NCBI RefSeq assembly: GCF_002093625.1
Contig: NZ_MRWD01000038.1
Location: forward strand, 1 to 54,366
Length of the DNA: 54,366 nucleotides
Direction: 5' to 3'
Source: Rouxiella silvae
Lineage (GTDB): Bacteria; Pseudomonadota; Gammaproteobacteria; Enterobacterales; Enterobacteriaceae
Under the pieces are notes generated by a model. That model did not search any database. It worked only from the letters and a program-made list of their open reading frames with translations, and was not told where the DNA came from. This document shows, one piece after another, positions 1 through 9,740 of this stretch. Within the stretch, counting starts at the first letter, position 1. Each line of letters begins with the position of its first letter. The position numbers and the translations under genes are program-made.

Positions 1-70
<70 letters not shown>

Positions 71-84
71 TCCGATGGAGGCGA

Positions 85-112
85 ACTATACTCCCCACGC
101 TAAATGATGCAA
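85..112 (-). promoter_or_regulatory. Promoter of the fMet tRNA
   Basis: On the minus strand TTGCAT (107-112) is followed after 16 bases by TATAGT (85-90) and a GC-rich discriminator, TCGCCTCC. The tRNA begins about 15 bases downstream of the -10 box. A short spacer and GC-rich discriminator are typical of stable-RNA promoters under stringent control. This is seen in sequence only; the start site is inferred. Confidence 0.75.
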
Positions 113-292
113 CCCCTTTTTGTATTTAATTGAGATAAAGCAGTTTATTGCTCCATTTTTGCGCATTGTGCTGCTAATTCCTGCCATTTTGCGTTAAAGC
201 TTTTTTTTGTTTGGCGCAATTCCCTTCCTTTCCCCCCTTTGTTATCGTTCTCGTTTAATTATTCCCCCTCCCCAGAGCAAGAGAGTGCATTA

Positions 293-1468
293 ATGAAAGG
301 ACGTTGGACAAAGTATTTGCTAAGTGGGCTGGTGATCGCCATTTTAGCCGGCTGTTCATCACGGCCCACCGACAGGGGACAGCAGTATAAGGATGGGCGA
401 CTCGATAATGCGCTCGAGTATGTTAATGAGCCCAACGCCACCGGCAAGCCGGTCAATGCCAGAGATTATGCTGATCAAGTGTTGGAGGTGCGGTCGGCCT
501 CGTCCTCTCTTTATAACCGCAACACCAGCACCTATAAAGCCATTGAGCAGTGGGTCCGCTCTGGTGCCGATACGCGTACGCTGAGCCAGCATGGTTTAAG
601 CGCTTACCAAATGGAAGGCGCGGACAATTTCGGTAATGTGCAGTTCACTGGTTACTACACGCCGGTAGTGCAGGCGCGTTATACCCCGCAGGGCGAGTTC
701 CAATATCCGCTGTACCGCATGCCGCCAAAACCTCGCGGTGGCCGTTTACCCGATCGCGCAGCAATTTATTCAGGGGCGTTGAGCAGTCGATATGCGGTTG
801 CCTATACTAATTCGCTGATGGATAACTTCATGATGGAAGTGCAGGGCAGCGGCTATGTTGATTACGGAGACGGTCGTCCGCTGATGTTCTTTGGCTACGG
901 CGGTAAAAACGGTCATGCCTATCGCAGTATTGGCAAGGTGCTTATCGACCGAGGTGAAGTGGCGCGTCAGGATATGTCGATGCAGGCTATACGCAACTGG
1001 GCCGACGCCCACAGTGCGGCAGAAGTGCGTGAGCTGCTGGAGCAGAACCCGTCATTCGTCTTCTTCAAGCCTGAACCTTTTGCGCCAGTGAGAGGCGCGG
1101 CGGGTGTGCCGCTGGTGGCTAAAGCGTCGGTGGCGTCTGACCGTTCGCTTATCCCAACCGGTACCTCGCTGCTGGCTGAAGTGCCTGAGCTGGACAATAA
1201 AGGCAAATTTACCGGCAAATATCATTTGCGTCTGATGGTTGCGCTAGACGTAGGCGGCGCGATTAAGGGACAACATTTCGATATGTATCAAGGTATTGGT
1301 CCTGATGCGGGGCATGCAGCAGGATTTTATAATCACTATGGACGCGTATGGGTGTTAAAATCGACGCAGAGTAGCGCACCTATGATGACCAGCTATCAGA
1401 CGAATACGCTGAGTGGTGGATCACAGCTGGTTCCGGCTGAGGGCGCAAAAAATCCTTTTTCAGATTGA
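293..1468 (+). CDS. mltA: Membrane-bound lytic murein transglycosylase A
   Basis: MltA cleaves the MurNAc-GlcNAc bond of peptidoglycan, forming 1,6-anhydro-MurNAc, from the inner face of the outer membrane. The 391-residue product starts with a lipoprotein signal (MKGRWTKYLLSG...) ending in the lipobox LAGC, with Cys21 as the lipidation site. The MltA domain and C-terminal 3D domain follow. The 3D domain shows DVGGAIKGQHFD, with Asp319 and Asp330 in the catalytic region. ATG 293 is chosen because it aligns with the E. coli start and follows GAGAG; an in-frame upstream start at 239 would bury the signal peptide. The C-terminus is somewhat longer than in E. coli. It is divergent from the fMet tRNA. 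Confidence 0.96.
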   Translation: MKGRWTKYLLSGLVIAILAGCSSRPTDRGQQYKDGRLDNALEYVNEPNATGKPVNARDYADQVLEVRSASSSLYNRNTSTYKAIEQWVRSGADTRTLSQHGLSAYQMEGADNFGNVQFTGYYTPVVQARYTPQGEFQYPLYRMPPKPRGGRLPDRAAIYSGALSSRYAVAYTNSLMDNFMMEVQGSGYVDYGDGRPLMFFGYGGKNGHAYRSIGKVLIDRGEVARQDMSMQAIRNWADAHSAAEVRELLEQNPSFVFFKPEPFAPVRGAAGVPLVAKASVASDRSLIPTGTSLLAEVPELDNKGKFTGKYHLRLMVALDVGGAIKGQHFDMYQGIGPDAGHAAGFYNHYGRVWVLKSTQSSAPMMTSYQTNTLSGGSQLVPAEGAKNPFSD

Positions 1469-1507
1469 AAATAAGTCATTAGCAAGTAGATAGAGAGGTC
1501 ACACAAC

Positions 1508-2347
1508 ATGGCGGCAGAATATTCTGAGGCTTATCAGCAGCGTTTCGGCGGCACGGCCCGACTTTACGGCCAGCAGGCTCTGGCGCTGTTTTCTGCCGCA
1601 CATGTCTGTGTGATTGGGATTGGCGGTGTGGGGTCTTGGGCGGCTGAGGCGCTGGCTCGCACCGGCATTGGCGCAATCACGCTGATTGATATGGACGACG
1701 TGTGTGTTACCAATACTAATCGTCAGATCCACGCACTGCGTGAAAACGTCGGGCAATCTAAAGTTGAGATCATGGCGCAGCGCATTTTAGCGATCAATCC
1801 CGAGTGCAAGGTGACCTGCATTGACGACTTTATTACCCCAGACAACGTTGCCGAAATGCTCAACCGTGATTTTAACTACGTGATTGACGCCATTGACAGC
1901 GTACGACCGAAAGCCGCACTGCTTTCCTATTGCCGTCGCTATAAAATACCCGTTGTAACTACCGGCGGTGCGGGCGGGCAAATCGATCCGACGCGAGTCG
2001 AAGTGGCTGACCTGGCGAAAACCATTCAGGATCCACTGGCGGCCAAATTGCGCGAGCGGTTGAAAAATGATTTTAACGTGGTCAGAAATAACAAGGGCAA
2101 ACTGGGGATCGACTGTGTATTTTCCAGCGAACCGCTGATGTATCCTCAGCCCGATGGTCAGGTGTGTGCCTCACGCGCTACCGCTGAAGGGCCGAAACGT
2201 ATGGACTGTGAGTCAGGGTTTGGTGCCGCCACGATGGTAACGGCAAGCTTCGGCTTTGTGGCGGTTTCACACGTGCTGAAGAAGATGATGGCTAAGGCGC
2301 AGCGTCAAGCAGCCGAAGCGGCCAAAGGTGCGACAGCGACCGTATAA
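1508..2347 (+). CDS. tcdA: tRNA threonylcarbamoyladenosine dehydratase TcdA (CsdL)
   Basis: TcdA is an E1-like/ThiF-family enzyme that uses ATP to dehydrate t6A37 of ANN-decoding tRNAs to the cyclic form ct6A. The 279-residue product carries the nucleotide-binding loop GIGGVGS at residues 37-43, the DMDDVCVTNTNRQ adenylation motif typical of the family, and a C-terminal hydrophobic tail that probably tethers it to the membrane. It lies 39 bases after mltA and converges on csdE with a 5-base gap. The CsdA-CsdE pair next door supplies persulfide sulfur and is known in E. coli to act with this protein, so the neighbourhood is a functional unit split between strands. Confidence 0.96.
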   Translation: MAAEYSEAYQQRFGGTARLYGQQALALFSAAHVCVIGIGGVGSWAAEALARTGIGAITLIDMDDVCVTNTNRQIHALRENVGQSKVEIMAQRILAINPECKVTCIDDFITPDNVAEMLNRDFNYVIDAIDSVRPKAALLSYCRRYKIPVVTTGGAGGQIDPTRVEVADLAKTIQDPLAAKLRERLKNDFNVVRNNKGKLGIDCVFSSEPLMYPQPDGQVCASRATAEGPKRMDCESGFGAATMVTASFGFVAVSHVLKKMMAKAQRQAAEAAKGATATV

Positions 2348-2352
2348 AAGTG

Positions 2353-2790
2353 TTATCCCAGACAGGCGTGGGCAATATCCTGTACGCCCTGTGAGAGCGC
2401 AGCCAAGCCGCTGGCACGGCTGCTGCTCAGCTGTTGGCGAAGTTGCAGGGTATCGAACAACGCCAGCGGATCGCGACTCAAGATCTCTTCCGGCTTTTTG
2501 CCTTCAACTGCCGTCAGCAGTACTGCGAGTAGGCCTTTGACGATGCGCCCCTCGCTGTCGCCATAAAAGTGAATTCCGCCGTTTTCCATCCTCTCATAGC
2601 CCAGCCACACGCGATTCTCACATCCTGACAGTTCTATAGCGGCAGTTTTCAATGATGCATCGAGCGGCGGTAGAACTTTTGCCAGCATTACCAGCTGGCG
2701 ATAACGGTCTTCCCATTGGCGAAAATCCGAGAATTTTTCGATTAATGACGGCTCGGTAATTTCATTTCCAAACGGGTGCGGGGCTAACAT
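2353..2790 (-). CDS. csdE: Cysteine desulfurase sulfur acceptor CsdE
   Basis: CsdE is a SufE-family protein that takes persulfide sulfur from CsdA on a single cysteine and stimulates the desulfurase. The 145-residue product has the family motif [11 protein letters not shown], with acceptor Cys57, and [16 protein letters not shown] in the second half. ATG 2790 follows an AGAGAA Shine-Dalgarno and matches E. coli length (147 residues); the longer in-frame start at 2841 would overlap csdA. It lies 25 bases downstream of csdA, so the two are very probably co-transcribed. Confidence 0.95.
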   Translation of the reverse strand: MLAPHPFGNEITEPSLIEKFSDFRQWEDRYRQLVMLAKVLPPLDASLKTAAIELSGCENRVWLGYERMENGGIHFYGDSEGRIVKGLLAVLLTAVEGKKPEEILSRDPLALFDTLQLRQQLSSSRASGLAALSQGVQDIAHACLG

Positions 2791-2815
2791 AATTTCTCTC
2801 TTATTTAATCGGTAT

Positions 2816-4033
2816 TCAGTCGGACAAAAGATCAACGGCAAAGTTAACGCCGTCGATCAGGCGCTCAACGTCCTGCAAGGTATTATAGGGGGCAAACGAC
2901 GCCCGCAGTGTGCCACTCACGCCCAGTGCCTCAGTCAGCGGTTGTGCGCAATGCTGACCGGCACGCAGAGCAACGCCTTTCTCAGCCAGCAGAGCAATAA
3001 TATCACTGTGATGAATACCGGCGATATCAAAGGCTAAAATTGAAGAGCTCCCGCGACGGAAGCTACGAAAGCCCGGCAGTTTACTTAACGCAGACTCTGC
3101 TGTGGCTGCCAACTGCGCGCTGTGGGCTTCGGCGGCAATACGATCAATAGAATGTAACCATTCGACCGCCGCCGCCAGGCCCAAAACGCCGGCAATATTC
3201 GGCGTTCCAGCTTCGAAACGGTGTGGAACCTGTTGGGGCGTAAACTGCTGCATCGTAGTTTCGGTAAGCATCTTGCCACCTCCGTGCCACGGGGCCATCG
3301 AGGCCAGTAATTCCGTTTTTCCGTACAGCACGCCGATACCAGTCGGACCATAAAGTTTGTGGCCCGAGAAGGCATAAAAATCGATATTCATAGCCTTAAC
3401 GTCTACGTTTTCGTGCACTACGCCCTGTGCGCCATCGACTAATACTGGCGTACCGTTGGCGTGACACAGGCTAACGGCGTTTGCAATATCGGGTTGGGCA
3501 CCGGTCACGTTCGACATCTGGCTTATCGCCAACAGGCGCGTACGTGAATTCAGCCGCGCGGGCAGTGCGGAGATATCCGGCAGGTATTCGGCATTTAGCG
3601 GCAGCGTGACCACCTTGGCCTGGCACTGTTCTGCAAGCATCAGCCAAGGAACAAGGTTGGCATGATGCTCGGCCTGACTCACTATAATTTCGTCGCCGGG
3701 CTGTAAACGAGGACGCAGATAGCTTTGCGCGACCAGGTTGATTGACTCCGTAGTACCGCGGGTCCAGACAATATCTTCCGCTCGCGGTGCGCCAATAAAA
3801 TCCCCCACCTGACTTCTGGCCAGCTCATAGCGCTCAGTTAAAGACTGCGCGGCTTTATGCTGACTGCGATGCACCGTAGCACCGGCGTTTTGATAGTAAT
3901 TCACCGTTGCGTCGATCACTGCCTGCGGTGTTAGCGCCGTTGCTGCACTGTCGAGATAGCACAGCGGCGGTGAGTCGTCGGGGCGCAGCGCGGGAAAATG
4001 GCGACGAAATTCGGCGAAATCAAAATGCGTCAT
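2816..4033 (-). CDS. csdA: Cysteine desulfurase CsdA
   Basis: CsdA is a PLP-dependent, SufS-type class II cysteine desulfurase that converts cysteine to alanine and passes the sulfur to CsdE. In the 405-residue product the PLP lysine is Lys226 in [12 protein letters not shown]. The catalytic cysteine is Cys362 in RAGQHCAQP, and the [10 protein letters not shown] cofactor-stacking histidine motif lies near residue 122. The start chosen (4033, MTHFDFAEF) aligns with E. coli; no strong Shine-Dalgarno is visible, and an upstream in-frame start at 4066 remains possible. It is first gene of the csdAE pair. Confidence 0.95.
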   Translation of the reverse strand: MTHFDFAEFRRHFPALRPDDSPPLCYLDSAATALTPQAVIDATVNYYQNAGATVHRSQHKAAQSLTERYELARSQVGDFIGAPRAEDIVWTRGTTESINLVAQSYLRPRLQPGDEIIVSQAEHHANLVPWLMLAEQCQAKVVTLPLNAEYLPDISALPARLNSRTRLLAISQMSNVTGAQPDIANAVSLCHANGTPVLVDGAQGVVHENVDVKAMNIDFYAFSGHKLYGPTGIGVLYGKTELLASMAPWHGGGKMLTETTMQQFTPQQVPHRFEAGTPNIAGVLGLAAAVEWLHSIDRIAAEAHSAQLAATAESALSKLPGFRSFRRGSSSILAFDIAGIHHSDIIALLAEKGVALRAGQHCAQPLTEALGVSGTLRASFAPYNTLQDVERLIDGVNFAVDLLSD

Positions 4034-4225
4034 AGTGTTAGGCTGTCCTGTTCTGGCTTGGAACAAGGTGAAAGCGACTCTGTTTTTGGCAAGGGCCTAT
4101 ATCACCTTTAGGAATGCTTACCTGGAAATAGTCCAGAAGCTTGTTATGCTGAATTATGATGACTATCGAATTTAAGCGATATATTTGCTCTAAAATTCAA
4201 GTATTTTAATCTACAGGAGTTAATT

Positions 4226-4447
4226 ATGAAGAAGATCTTCGCCGTAGTTTCAGCTGTTTTACTTGCCGGTACCCTGGCTGCTTGTTCGAGCAACTATGTG
4301 ATGCACACCAACGACGGTCGCACTATCGTCGCAGAGGGCAAACCAAGCACAGACAGTGACACCGGTATGATCAGCTACAAAGATGCCTATGGTAACAAAC
4401 AGCAGATTAATAAGTCAGAAGTAAAAGAGATGGCTGAAGGGAATTAA
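4226..4447 (+). CDS. ygdI: YgdI/YgdR family lipoprotein (DUF903)
   Basis: A small lipoprotein of unknown function, 73 residues long. A classic signal, MKKIFAVVSAVLLAGTLAAC, ends in lipobox LAAC with Cys20. It is followed by the short conserved domain (SNYVMHTNDGRTIVAEGKP...) that forms an SH3-like fold in the family. The start follows CAGGAGT at ideal spacing. It sits between csdA and gcvA as in E. coli. Its stop lies only about a dozen bases from the gcvB terminator on the other strand, so the two transcripts are convergent and may overlap at their 3' ends. Confidence 0.93.
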   Translation: MKKIFAVVSAVLLAGTLAACSSNYVMHTNDGRTIVAEGKPSTDSDTGMISYKDAYGNKQQINKSEVKEMAEGN

Positions 4448-4458
4448 TTCCGCAGGCA

Positions 4459-4652
4459 AAAAAAAGCACCGCAAATTGCGGTGCTAAAAAATCACTTTGG
4501 ACAGACAGGGTAATGTACAGGAAGTGAAAATTTGTAGCATTTAAGCTACTGGTCTGGATTGCCAGACAATACAAACACAACATCACAACCACAAGCCAAA
4601 AGCCTTTCGGCATCCTCATACCAATCAACTTTTCGTTCCGGCTACTGGAAGT
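4459..4652 (-). ncRNA. gcvB: GcvB small regulatory RNA
   Basis: GcvB is an Hfq-dependent sRNA that represses many amino-acid and peptide transporter mRNAs by base pairing. Minus-strand sequence from 4652 starts ACTTCCAGTAGCCGGAACGA, close to the E. coli RNA. The GU-rich seed region R1 (TTGTGGTTGTGATGTTGTG) lies around 4565-4595. A conserved CACTTCCTGTACATTACCCT block follows. It ends in the stem AGCACCGCA/TGCGGTGCT (4465-4485) with a run of eight or nine T. It is divergent from gcvA, which activates gcvB in E. coli. The 5' end is placed six bases after a TATAGT box. There is no protein-coding potential. Confidence 0.95.
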
Positions 4653-4658
4653 TGCGCA

Positions 4659-4687
4659 ACTATAGGTTTTTGCCTGTACATCCTCAA
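4659..4687 (-). promoter_or_regulatory. gcvB promoter (overlaps the divergent gcvA promoter region)
   Basis: On the minus strand TTGAGG (4682-4687) and TATAGT (4659-4664) are separated by 17 bases, with the -10 box six bases from the expected GcvB 5' end. On the opposite strand a TATAAT at 4697-4702 is the likely gcvA -10 box, so the two divergent promoters are nearly back to back. This fits known control of both by GcvA, inferred here from the E. coli arrangement. Confidence 0.7.
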
Positions 4688-4780
4688 TGGACAATTTATA
4701 ATGTCTCGGATTAAAAAAACTAATAACTAAAATTGCGCACTGGCCTTTGGCCTGTAGCTTGAATGAGAAGTATCCATTTC

Positions 4781-5707
4781 ATGTCAAAACGTTTACCCCC
4801 ACTGAACTCTTTGCGTGTGTTTGACGCAGCGGCCCGGCACCTGAGTTTTACCAAGGCTGCCGAAGAACTGTTTGTCACGCAGGCGGCAGTTAGCCACCAG
4901 ATCAAGTCACTTGAGGACTTTTTGGGCTTAAAACTGTTCCGTCGACGCAATCGCTCTCTGCTGCTAACCGAAGAAGGGCAGAGCTATTATCTCGATATTA
5001 AAGAAATATTTTCATCATTAAACGAGGCAACGCGCAAGCTTCAGGCGCGCAGTGCCAAGGGCGCATTGACCGTAAGTTTGCCGCCAAGCTTCGCGATTCA
5101 ATGGTTGGTACCGCGTTTGGCTGGCTTTAACTCAGCTTATCCGGGGATTGACGTCCGCATCCAGGCTGTCGATCGCGATGAAGATAAATTATCGGACGAT
5201 GTCGACGTGGCTATTTTTCACGGTCGCGGCAACTGGCCGGGATTGCGCACCGAGCGCCTTTACGCCGAATATTTACTGCCCGTTTGCGCGCCGTCGTTAT
5301 TAATGGGCGATAATGGACTGAAAACGCCAGAAGATCTGGCGAAGCACACTTTACTGCACGATGCTTCACGCCGCGACTGGTTGGCATACACTAAACAGTT
5401 AGGTCTGCAACATATCAATGTTCAGCAGGGGCCGATATTTAGCCACAGTGCGATGGTGGTGCAGGCGGCGGTTCACGGGCAGGGTGTTGCGTTAGCCAAT
5501 AACGTGATGGCCCAAACCGAGATTGAAGCCGGGCGTCTGGTATGTCCGTTTAATGAAGTTTTAATCAGTAAAAACGCTTTTTATCTTGTTTGTCATGACA
5601 GTCAGGCAGAACTGGGTAAAATAGCCGCCTTTCGTCAGTGGATCCTGGCGCGTGCCGCCAGCGAGCAAGAAAAGCTGCGCTTCCGTTACGATCAGCCGCA
5701 AACGTAA
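4781..5707 (+). CDS. gcvA: LysR-type regulator of the glycine cleavage system, GcvA
   Basis: GcvA activates gcvTHP when glycine is plentiful, represses it with GcvR when it is not, activates gcvB and represses itself. The 308-residue product has an N-terminal winged helix-turn-helix (about residues 18-60, with FTKAAEELFVTQAAVSHQIK) and a LysR effector domain. It is almost identical to the E. coli protein. ATG 4781 (MSKRLPPLNSL) matches the homologue; an upstream in-frame ATG at 4763 adds six non-conserved residues. The divergent gcvB and downstream ygdD-rlmM preserve E. coli order. Confidence 0.96.
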   Translation: MSKRLPPLNSLRVFDAAARHLSFTKAAEELFVTQAAVSHQIKSLEDFLGLKLFRRRNRSLLLTEEGQSYYLDIKEIFSSLNEATRKLQARSAKGALTVSLPPSFAIQWLVPRLAGFNSAYPGIDVRIQAVDRDEDKLSDDVDVAIFHGRGNWPGLRTERLYAEYLLPVCAPSLLMGDNGLKTPEDLAKHTLLHDASRRDWLAYTKQLGLQHINVQQGPIFSHSAMVVQAAVHGQGVALANNVMAQTEIEAGRLVCPFNEVLISKNAFYLVCHDSQAELGKIAAFRQWILARAASEQEKLRFRYDQPQT

Positions 5708-5738
5708 ATCCAAGGGATTTCAAAGGATAACAACTACT

Positions 5739-6134
5739 ATGACCAGTCGTGCAATGTTGATTTTTGCCGCCATCAGCGGCTTTATCTACGTAGCCTTTGG
5801 TGCCTTCGGAGCGCACGTGTTAAGTCAATCGCTGGGCTCTGCCGAAATGGCATGGATTCAGACCGGATTGAACTATCAGAGCGTTCATACTCTGGCGATT
5901 TTGGCGCTGGGCGTTGCCATGCAACATCGCAGCAGCTTTTGGTTTTACTGGAGCAGCGCCTGTCTTGCTCTGGGGACGGTATTGTTTAGCGGCAGCCTTT
6001 ACTGTCTGGCGCTGTCAGGACTCAAATTATGGGTCTTTGTTACACCAATCGGTGGAACCTTCTTCCTGATTGGTTGGATTTTGATGTTAGTCGGCGCGCT
6101 GCGTCTGGGACAAAAGGCACAACGCCATGAATAA
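5739..6134 (+). CDS. ygdD: DUF423 inner-membrane protein YgdD
   Basis: A small integral membrane protein of unknown function, 131 residues, the same length as E. coli YgdD. Four hydrophobic segments are visible: about residues 5-22, 43-60, 68-88 and 95-118. The N-terminal [15 protein letters not shown] is the family signature. ATG 5739 follows AAAGGAT; the reading frame is open further upstream inside gcvA, but that extension is polar and unlike the family. It overlaps rlmM by 8 bases, suggesting translational coupling with that rRNA methyltransferase. Confidence 0.92.
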   Translation: MTSRAMLIFAAISGFIYVAFGAFGAHVLSQSLGSAEMAWIQTGLNYQSVHTLAILALGVAMQHRSSFWFYWSSACLALGTVLFSGSLYCLALSGLKLWVFVTPIGGTFFLIGWILMLVGALRLGQKAQRHE

Positions 6135-7233
6135 CAAACTTGCACTCTACTGCCGATCTGGCTTTGAAAAAGAATGTGCGGCTGAAATCACCGCCAAAGC
6201 GGCCGAGAGAGAAATCTTCGGTTTTGCCCGTGTGAAAGAAGGCAGCGGCTATGTATTATTTGAGTGTTATCAAACGGAAGATGCCGACAAATTGGCAAAA
6301 GATCTGCCGTTCCGCGAGCTAATTTTTGCCCGTCAAATGCTGGTTGTCGGTGAGTTACTAAAAGACCTGCCACCGGAAGACCGCGTGACGCCTATCGTGG
6401 GCATGCTGCAGGGGGTTGTCACCAACGGCGGCGAGCTCCGCGTTGAGGTTCCTGACACCAATGAAAGCAAAGAGTTGACCAAATTCTGCCGCAAACTGAC
6501 GGTACCGCTGCGTTCAGCCATGCGCGAACAGCGCGTGTTGGGCAAAAAAGAAAATGCAATGCGCCCGGTGGTGCACGTGTTCTTTATTGCGCCTGGCTGT
6601 TGCTACGTGGGCTATTCCTACAGCAACAACAACTCGCCGTTCTACATGGGTATCCCGCGTCTTAAATTCCCATCCGATGCGCCGAGCCGTTCAACGCTGA
6701 AGCTTGAAGAAGCCTTTCACGTCTTTATTCCTGCTGACGAGTGGGAGGAGCGACTGGCTAGCGGCATGCACGCGGTAGACTTGGGCGCTTGTCCTGGCGG
6801 ATGGACTTACCAACTGGTGCAGCGCAGCATGATGGTCGACGCTATCGACAACGGCCCAATGGCGCCAAGCCTGATGATGACTGGGCAGGTCACGCACCAT
6901 CGTGAAGACGGTTTTAAATACAAACCGACTCGTAGCAACATCTACTGGTTAGTGTGCGATATGGTTGAGGTGCCTGCCAAGGTTTCAGCTCTGATGGGCG
7001 ACTGGTTGGTTAACGGATGGTGTCGCGAGACCATTTTCAACCTCAAGCTGCCAATGAAAAAGCGCTATGAAGAAGTGACCCAAATCCTTCAACACATGAA
7101 AGATCGCCTGGCCGAGAATGATATTAATGCGGAAATCTTCGCCAAGCAGCTTTACCACGACCGCGAAGAGGTTACCGTTCACGTGCGCCGCTTCTGGCCT
7201 GTGGTGCCGGGTAGAAGAGATGAAAGATACTAA
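6127..7233 (+). CDS. rlmM: 23S rRNA 2'-O-ribose C2498 methyltransferase RlmM
   Basis: RlmM uses S-adenosylmethionine to methylate the ribose of C2498 in the peptidyl-transferase loop of 23S rRNA. The 368-residue product has an N-terminal THUMP-like region and a C-terminal Rossmann methyltransferase domain. The domain carries the SAM-binding motif [10 protein letters not shown] at residues 218-227 and [12 protein letters not shown], containing the catalytic lysine of the K-D-K-E set. It overlaps ygdD by 8 bases and converges on xni with a gap of about 76 bases. Confidence 0.96.
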   Translation: MNNKLALYCRSGFEKECAAEITAKAAEREIFGFARVKEGSGYVLFECYQTEDADKLAKDLPFRELIFARQMLVVGELLKDLPPEDRVTPIVGMLQGVVTNGGELRVEVPDTNESKELTKFCRKLTVPLRSAMREQRVLGKKENAMRPVVHVFFIAPGCCYVGYSYSNNNSPFYMGIPRLKFPSDAPSRSTLKLEEAFHVFIPADEWEERLASGMHAVDLGACPGGWTYQLVQRSMMVDAIDNGPMAPSLMMTGQVTHHREDGFKYKPTRSNIYWLVCDMVEVPAKVSALMGDWLVNGWCRETIFNLKLPMKKRYEEVTQILQHMKDRLAENDINAEIFAKQLYHDREEVTVHVRRFWPVVPGRRDERY

Positions 7234-7309
7234 ATTCTTATCGTTAATGACGCAGTAGCGGTGTTGGCTAACGCGTCAATAACCTAGGGGATTGCAGGAG
7301 TTTTTGAGT

Positions 7310-8071
7310 TTACGGCTCAGTTTTGAGCCGTAAATCCTGCAAGTTTCCCTTCAACGTAACATCCGTTTGCAGCGTCGATACACGGCGGCAGGCGAACGCC
7401 AATTCCTGATGTTCCCGCAGTTTTTTCTGCCATTTTTCTGGCACTTCATCTATATGCTGGTACAGCGCTTCGAGAGTCGGATACTGACTCAGCAGTGTCA
7501 CTGCCGCCTTAGGTCCGATTCCCGCGACGCCCGGAATTTTGCTGCTGCTTATCCCTGCAAGTCCCCAATAGTCGGTGAGCTGACTCGGCAGTACGCCAAA
7601 ACTTGACTGCACAAACGGCATATCTAGCCAGCGTTTCTGAAAATAATCCCGAATCTGCACCTCAGGTGCCAGCAGTTGGCAATAGCCTTTGTCGGTGGAG
7701 ACTATGGTGACCTGATGGCCAGCCGATGTGACTTTTGACGTCAGCGTTGCCGCCAAATCGTCAGCTTCTTGACCTGCCGAATGCCAGCAGGCAATGCCCA
7801 AACTTTCGAAGCCGGCTTTTACTGTTGGCATTTCGGCAAACAGGTTGTCTGGCATGGGCGAGCGACCTGCCTTGTAGTCCGGCAAGCACTGATGGCGCCA
7901 GCTATCATGACGATCGTCTTCATCAAACACCGCCACTGCGTGGGTAGGCTGAGTGTGTTGAATCAGCTGATTGACGGCGCTCTGACAGGCAATAACGCAG
8001 GGAGAGCCCTGTACGGCATGAATACGACGAATTAAATTCAGCGCATCTATGATTAGTAAGTGAATTTTCAT
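7310..8071 (-). CDS. xni: Flap endonuclease Xni (exonuclease IX)
   Basis: Xni is a FEN-family nuclease resembling the 5'-nuclease domain of DNA polymerase I; it acts on flapped DNA structures. The 253-residue product shows the family acidic clusters ([12 protein letters not shown] at the N-terminus, [10 protein letters not shown] and [10 protein letters not shown] centrally) and the helix-hairpin-helix [21 protein letters not shown] that binds potassium and DNA. As in E. coli Xni, some metal-site aspartates of classical FENs are absent, so cleavage specificity may be limited. A 10-bp stem, TTTACGGCTC/GAGCCGTAAA (7309-7334), covers its stop codon. Confidence 0.95.
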   Translation of the reverse strand: MKIHLLIIDALNLIRRIHAVQGSPCVIACQSAVNQLIQHTQPTHAVAVFDEDDRHDSWRHQCLPDYKAGRSPMPDNLFAEMPTVKAGFESLGIACWHSAGQEADDLAATLTSKVTSAGHQVTIVSTDKGYCQLLAPEVQIRDYFQKRWLDMPFVQSSFGVLPSQLTDYWGLAGISSSKIPGVAGIGPKAAVTLLSQYPTLEALYQHIDEVPEKWQKKLREHQELAFACRRVSTLQTDVTLKGNLQDLRLKTEP

Positions 8072-8248
8072 CTGATGAGGGTATCAGTAATTGTGGGAGA
8101 TGGCACCGTGCAGCTTTGTTTTCACGGGTTTGCAGTCTTAAATTGCGAGGAATCACCCAGCAGGTGCCTTAAATTGCTCGCTGATCCCCACACTGACCCT
8201 CCCGTTTCGTTCGAGAGGGGAAGTACGTGAATTCAGCGAGCTCCTCTA
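8072..8248. other. Intergenic region xni-ppnN containing a nested inverted repeat
   Basis: No open frame with coding character is seen. Arms GCTCGCTGA (8176-8184) and TCAGCGAGC (8233-8241) are perfectly inverted. A shorter CCCTC/GAGGG pair lies inside, so about 66 bases could fold into a branched hairpin just after ppnN. There is no T-run, so it is a poor intrinsic terminator. Confidence 0.5.
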
Positions 8249-9613
8249 TCAGGAGCAAATCTCATAGCAAGGTATGTAGGCGGTGCCCGGAAGTTTCATT
8301 CGGTGCTGAGCGACAAATCCTTGCAACAGGCTGTCCATTTTTTTCATTAATTGCGGATCGCCGTGAAGTTTAAAGCGCCCGTGCTTCTCGATGGCGCGGA
8401 TCCCGCCCTCTTTGACGTTACCGGCAACAATACCCGAAAATGCTCTGCGCAGCGCGGCGGCAAGCTGCTCAGGCGGCTGGTTGAGATGCAGATTGAGGTT
8501 GGCCATGTTTTCGTGGCTTGGTTCAAACGGCCGTTGCAGATCGGGAGCAATGCGAATAGACCAGTTAAAACTGTAGGCATCGCCGCTGTTACGACGGTTT
8601 TCTTTAACCAAAGGCATCGCCCGTTTCAGCTGGCGTGCAACCTCAGTCGGGTCATCAATAATAATGGTGTAATGCTTTTGCGCCTCATCACCCAGCGTTT
8701 CACGTATAAAGGCATCGAGCACGGTAAAGTAGTCGGCACTCTCCTTTGGACCGGTCAGAATCAACGGCAGCACTTGGTCACTGTTTGCTGGATCCATCAA
8801 AATACCCAGTAAATACAGCAGCTCCTCGGCGGTACCTACACCACCAGGGAAAATGACAATCCCGTGTGCGATGCGTACGAAAGCCTCAAGACGCTTCTCG
8901 ATATCCGGCATGATAACCAGTTCGTTAACCAGCGGATTAGGCGGCTCGGCGGCAATAATAGACGGCTCAGTCATACCGATAAATCGGCTGTTTTTATAAC
9001 GCTGCTGGGCATGACCTACGGAAGCCCCTTTCATCGGCGCTTCCATCGCACCCGGACCACAGCCGGTACAAATATTCAATTCGCGCAGGCCAAGCTGCGT
9101 TCCTACGCTGCGTGCATACTGGTATTCGATTTCATTAATCGAGTGACCGCCCCAGCAAACAACCATGTTCGGATCTTCATCCAGATGCAGGGTGCGGGCG
9201 TTGCGCAGAATAGAAAATACCTGATTGGTCAACTGAACCGAATTTTCAGGATTCGGATCCTGATGGCGGCCTGCGCTGCTGAGCTGAGCATTGACGAACA
9301 CGATGTCGCGCAAAACGGCAAAAAGATTAGCCTGCAGTGCGCGAATGATTCTCCCGTCTACAAACGCCTCTTCCGGTGGATTCACCAGTTCAAGTTTTAC
9401 GCCACGTTCACGGCGCAATACGTTGATGTCAAAGCTTTCATAACGATCTAGCAGCTCTTTGCTGCTGTCAGTTTGGCTGCCGCTGTTGAGCACAGCCAGA
9501 GAACAATTGCGGAAGAGGCGATAGAGATCGCTGCTCGCCGTGCGTTTAAGCAAGTCGACTTCCAATTGAGACAACAAATCCATTGCGCCAAGCGGGCTGA
9601 TATGTGTAATCAA
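8249..9613 (-). CDS. ppnN: Nucleotide 5'-monophosphate nucleosidase PpnN (YgdH)
   Basis: PpnN hydrolyses the N-glycosidic bond of purine and pyrimidine nucleoside monophosphates, releasing the base and ribose-5-phosphate; in E. coli it is activated by (p)ppGpp. The 454-residue product equals the E. coli length. It has an N-terminal regulatory domain, the central LOG-type Rossmann core with nucleotide-binding PGGVGTAEE at residues 256-264 and [15 protein letters not shown] near 182-196, and a C-terminal helical domain. It is followed by xni and preceded by queF, all on the minus strand as in E. coli. Confidence 0.95.
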   Translation of the reverse strand: MITHISPLGAMDLLSQLEVDLLKRTASSDLYRLFRNCSLAVLNSGSQTDSSKELLDRYESFDINVLRRERGVKLELVNPPEEAFVDGRIIRALQANLFAVLRDIVFVNAQLSSAGRHQDPNPENSVQLTNQVFSILRNARTLHLDEDPNMVVCWGGHSINEIEYQYARSVGTQLGLRELNICTGCGPGAMEAPMKGASVGHAQQRYKNSRFIGMTEPSIIAAEPPNPLVNELVIMPDIEKRLEAFVRIAHGIVIFPGGVGTAEELLYLLGILMDPANSDQVLPLILTGPKESADYFTVLDAFIRETLGDEAQKHYTIIIDDPTEVARQLKRAMPLVKENRRNSGDAYSFNWSIRIAPDLQRPFEPSHENMANLNLHLNQPPEQLAAALRRAFSGIVAGNVKEGGIRAIEKHGRFKLHGDPQLMKKMDSLLQGFVAQHRMKLPGTAYIPCYEICS

Positions 9614-9740
9614 AATTGCTCCTTATTAACGCCGCGTTAATGATGTTTTGCGTGCTTGTTATTCTTTAACAGTAAACCTGTCCATAGGCTTTTACCATTG
9701 ATCTCCGACTGTTAGCTCAGTTCTTGAGCAATGCAGGGCG

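Noticed and set aside
7309-7334. Hairpin TTTACGGCTC/GAGCCGTAAA as a terminator for xni or rlmM
   Set aside because: There is no T-run on either strand after the stem, and it overlaps the xni stop codon. It may stabilise mRNA, but a terminator call is not supported.
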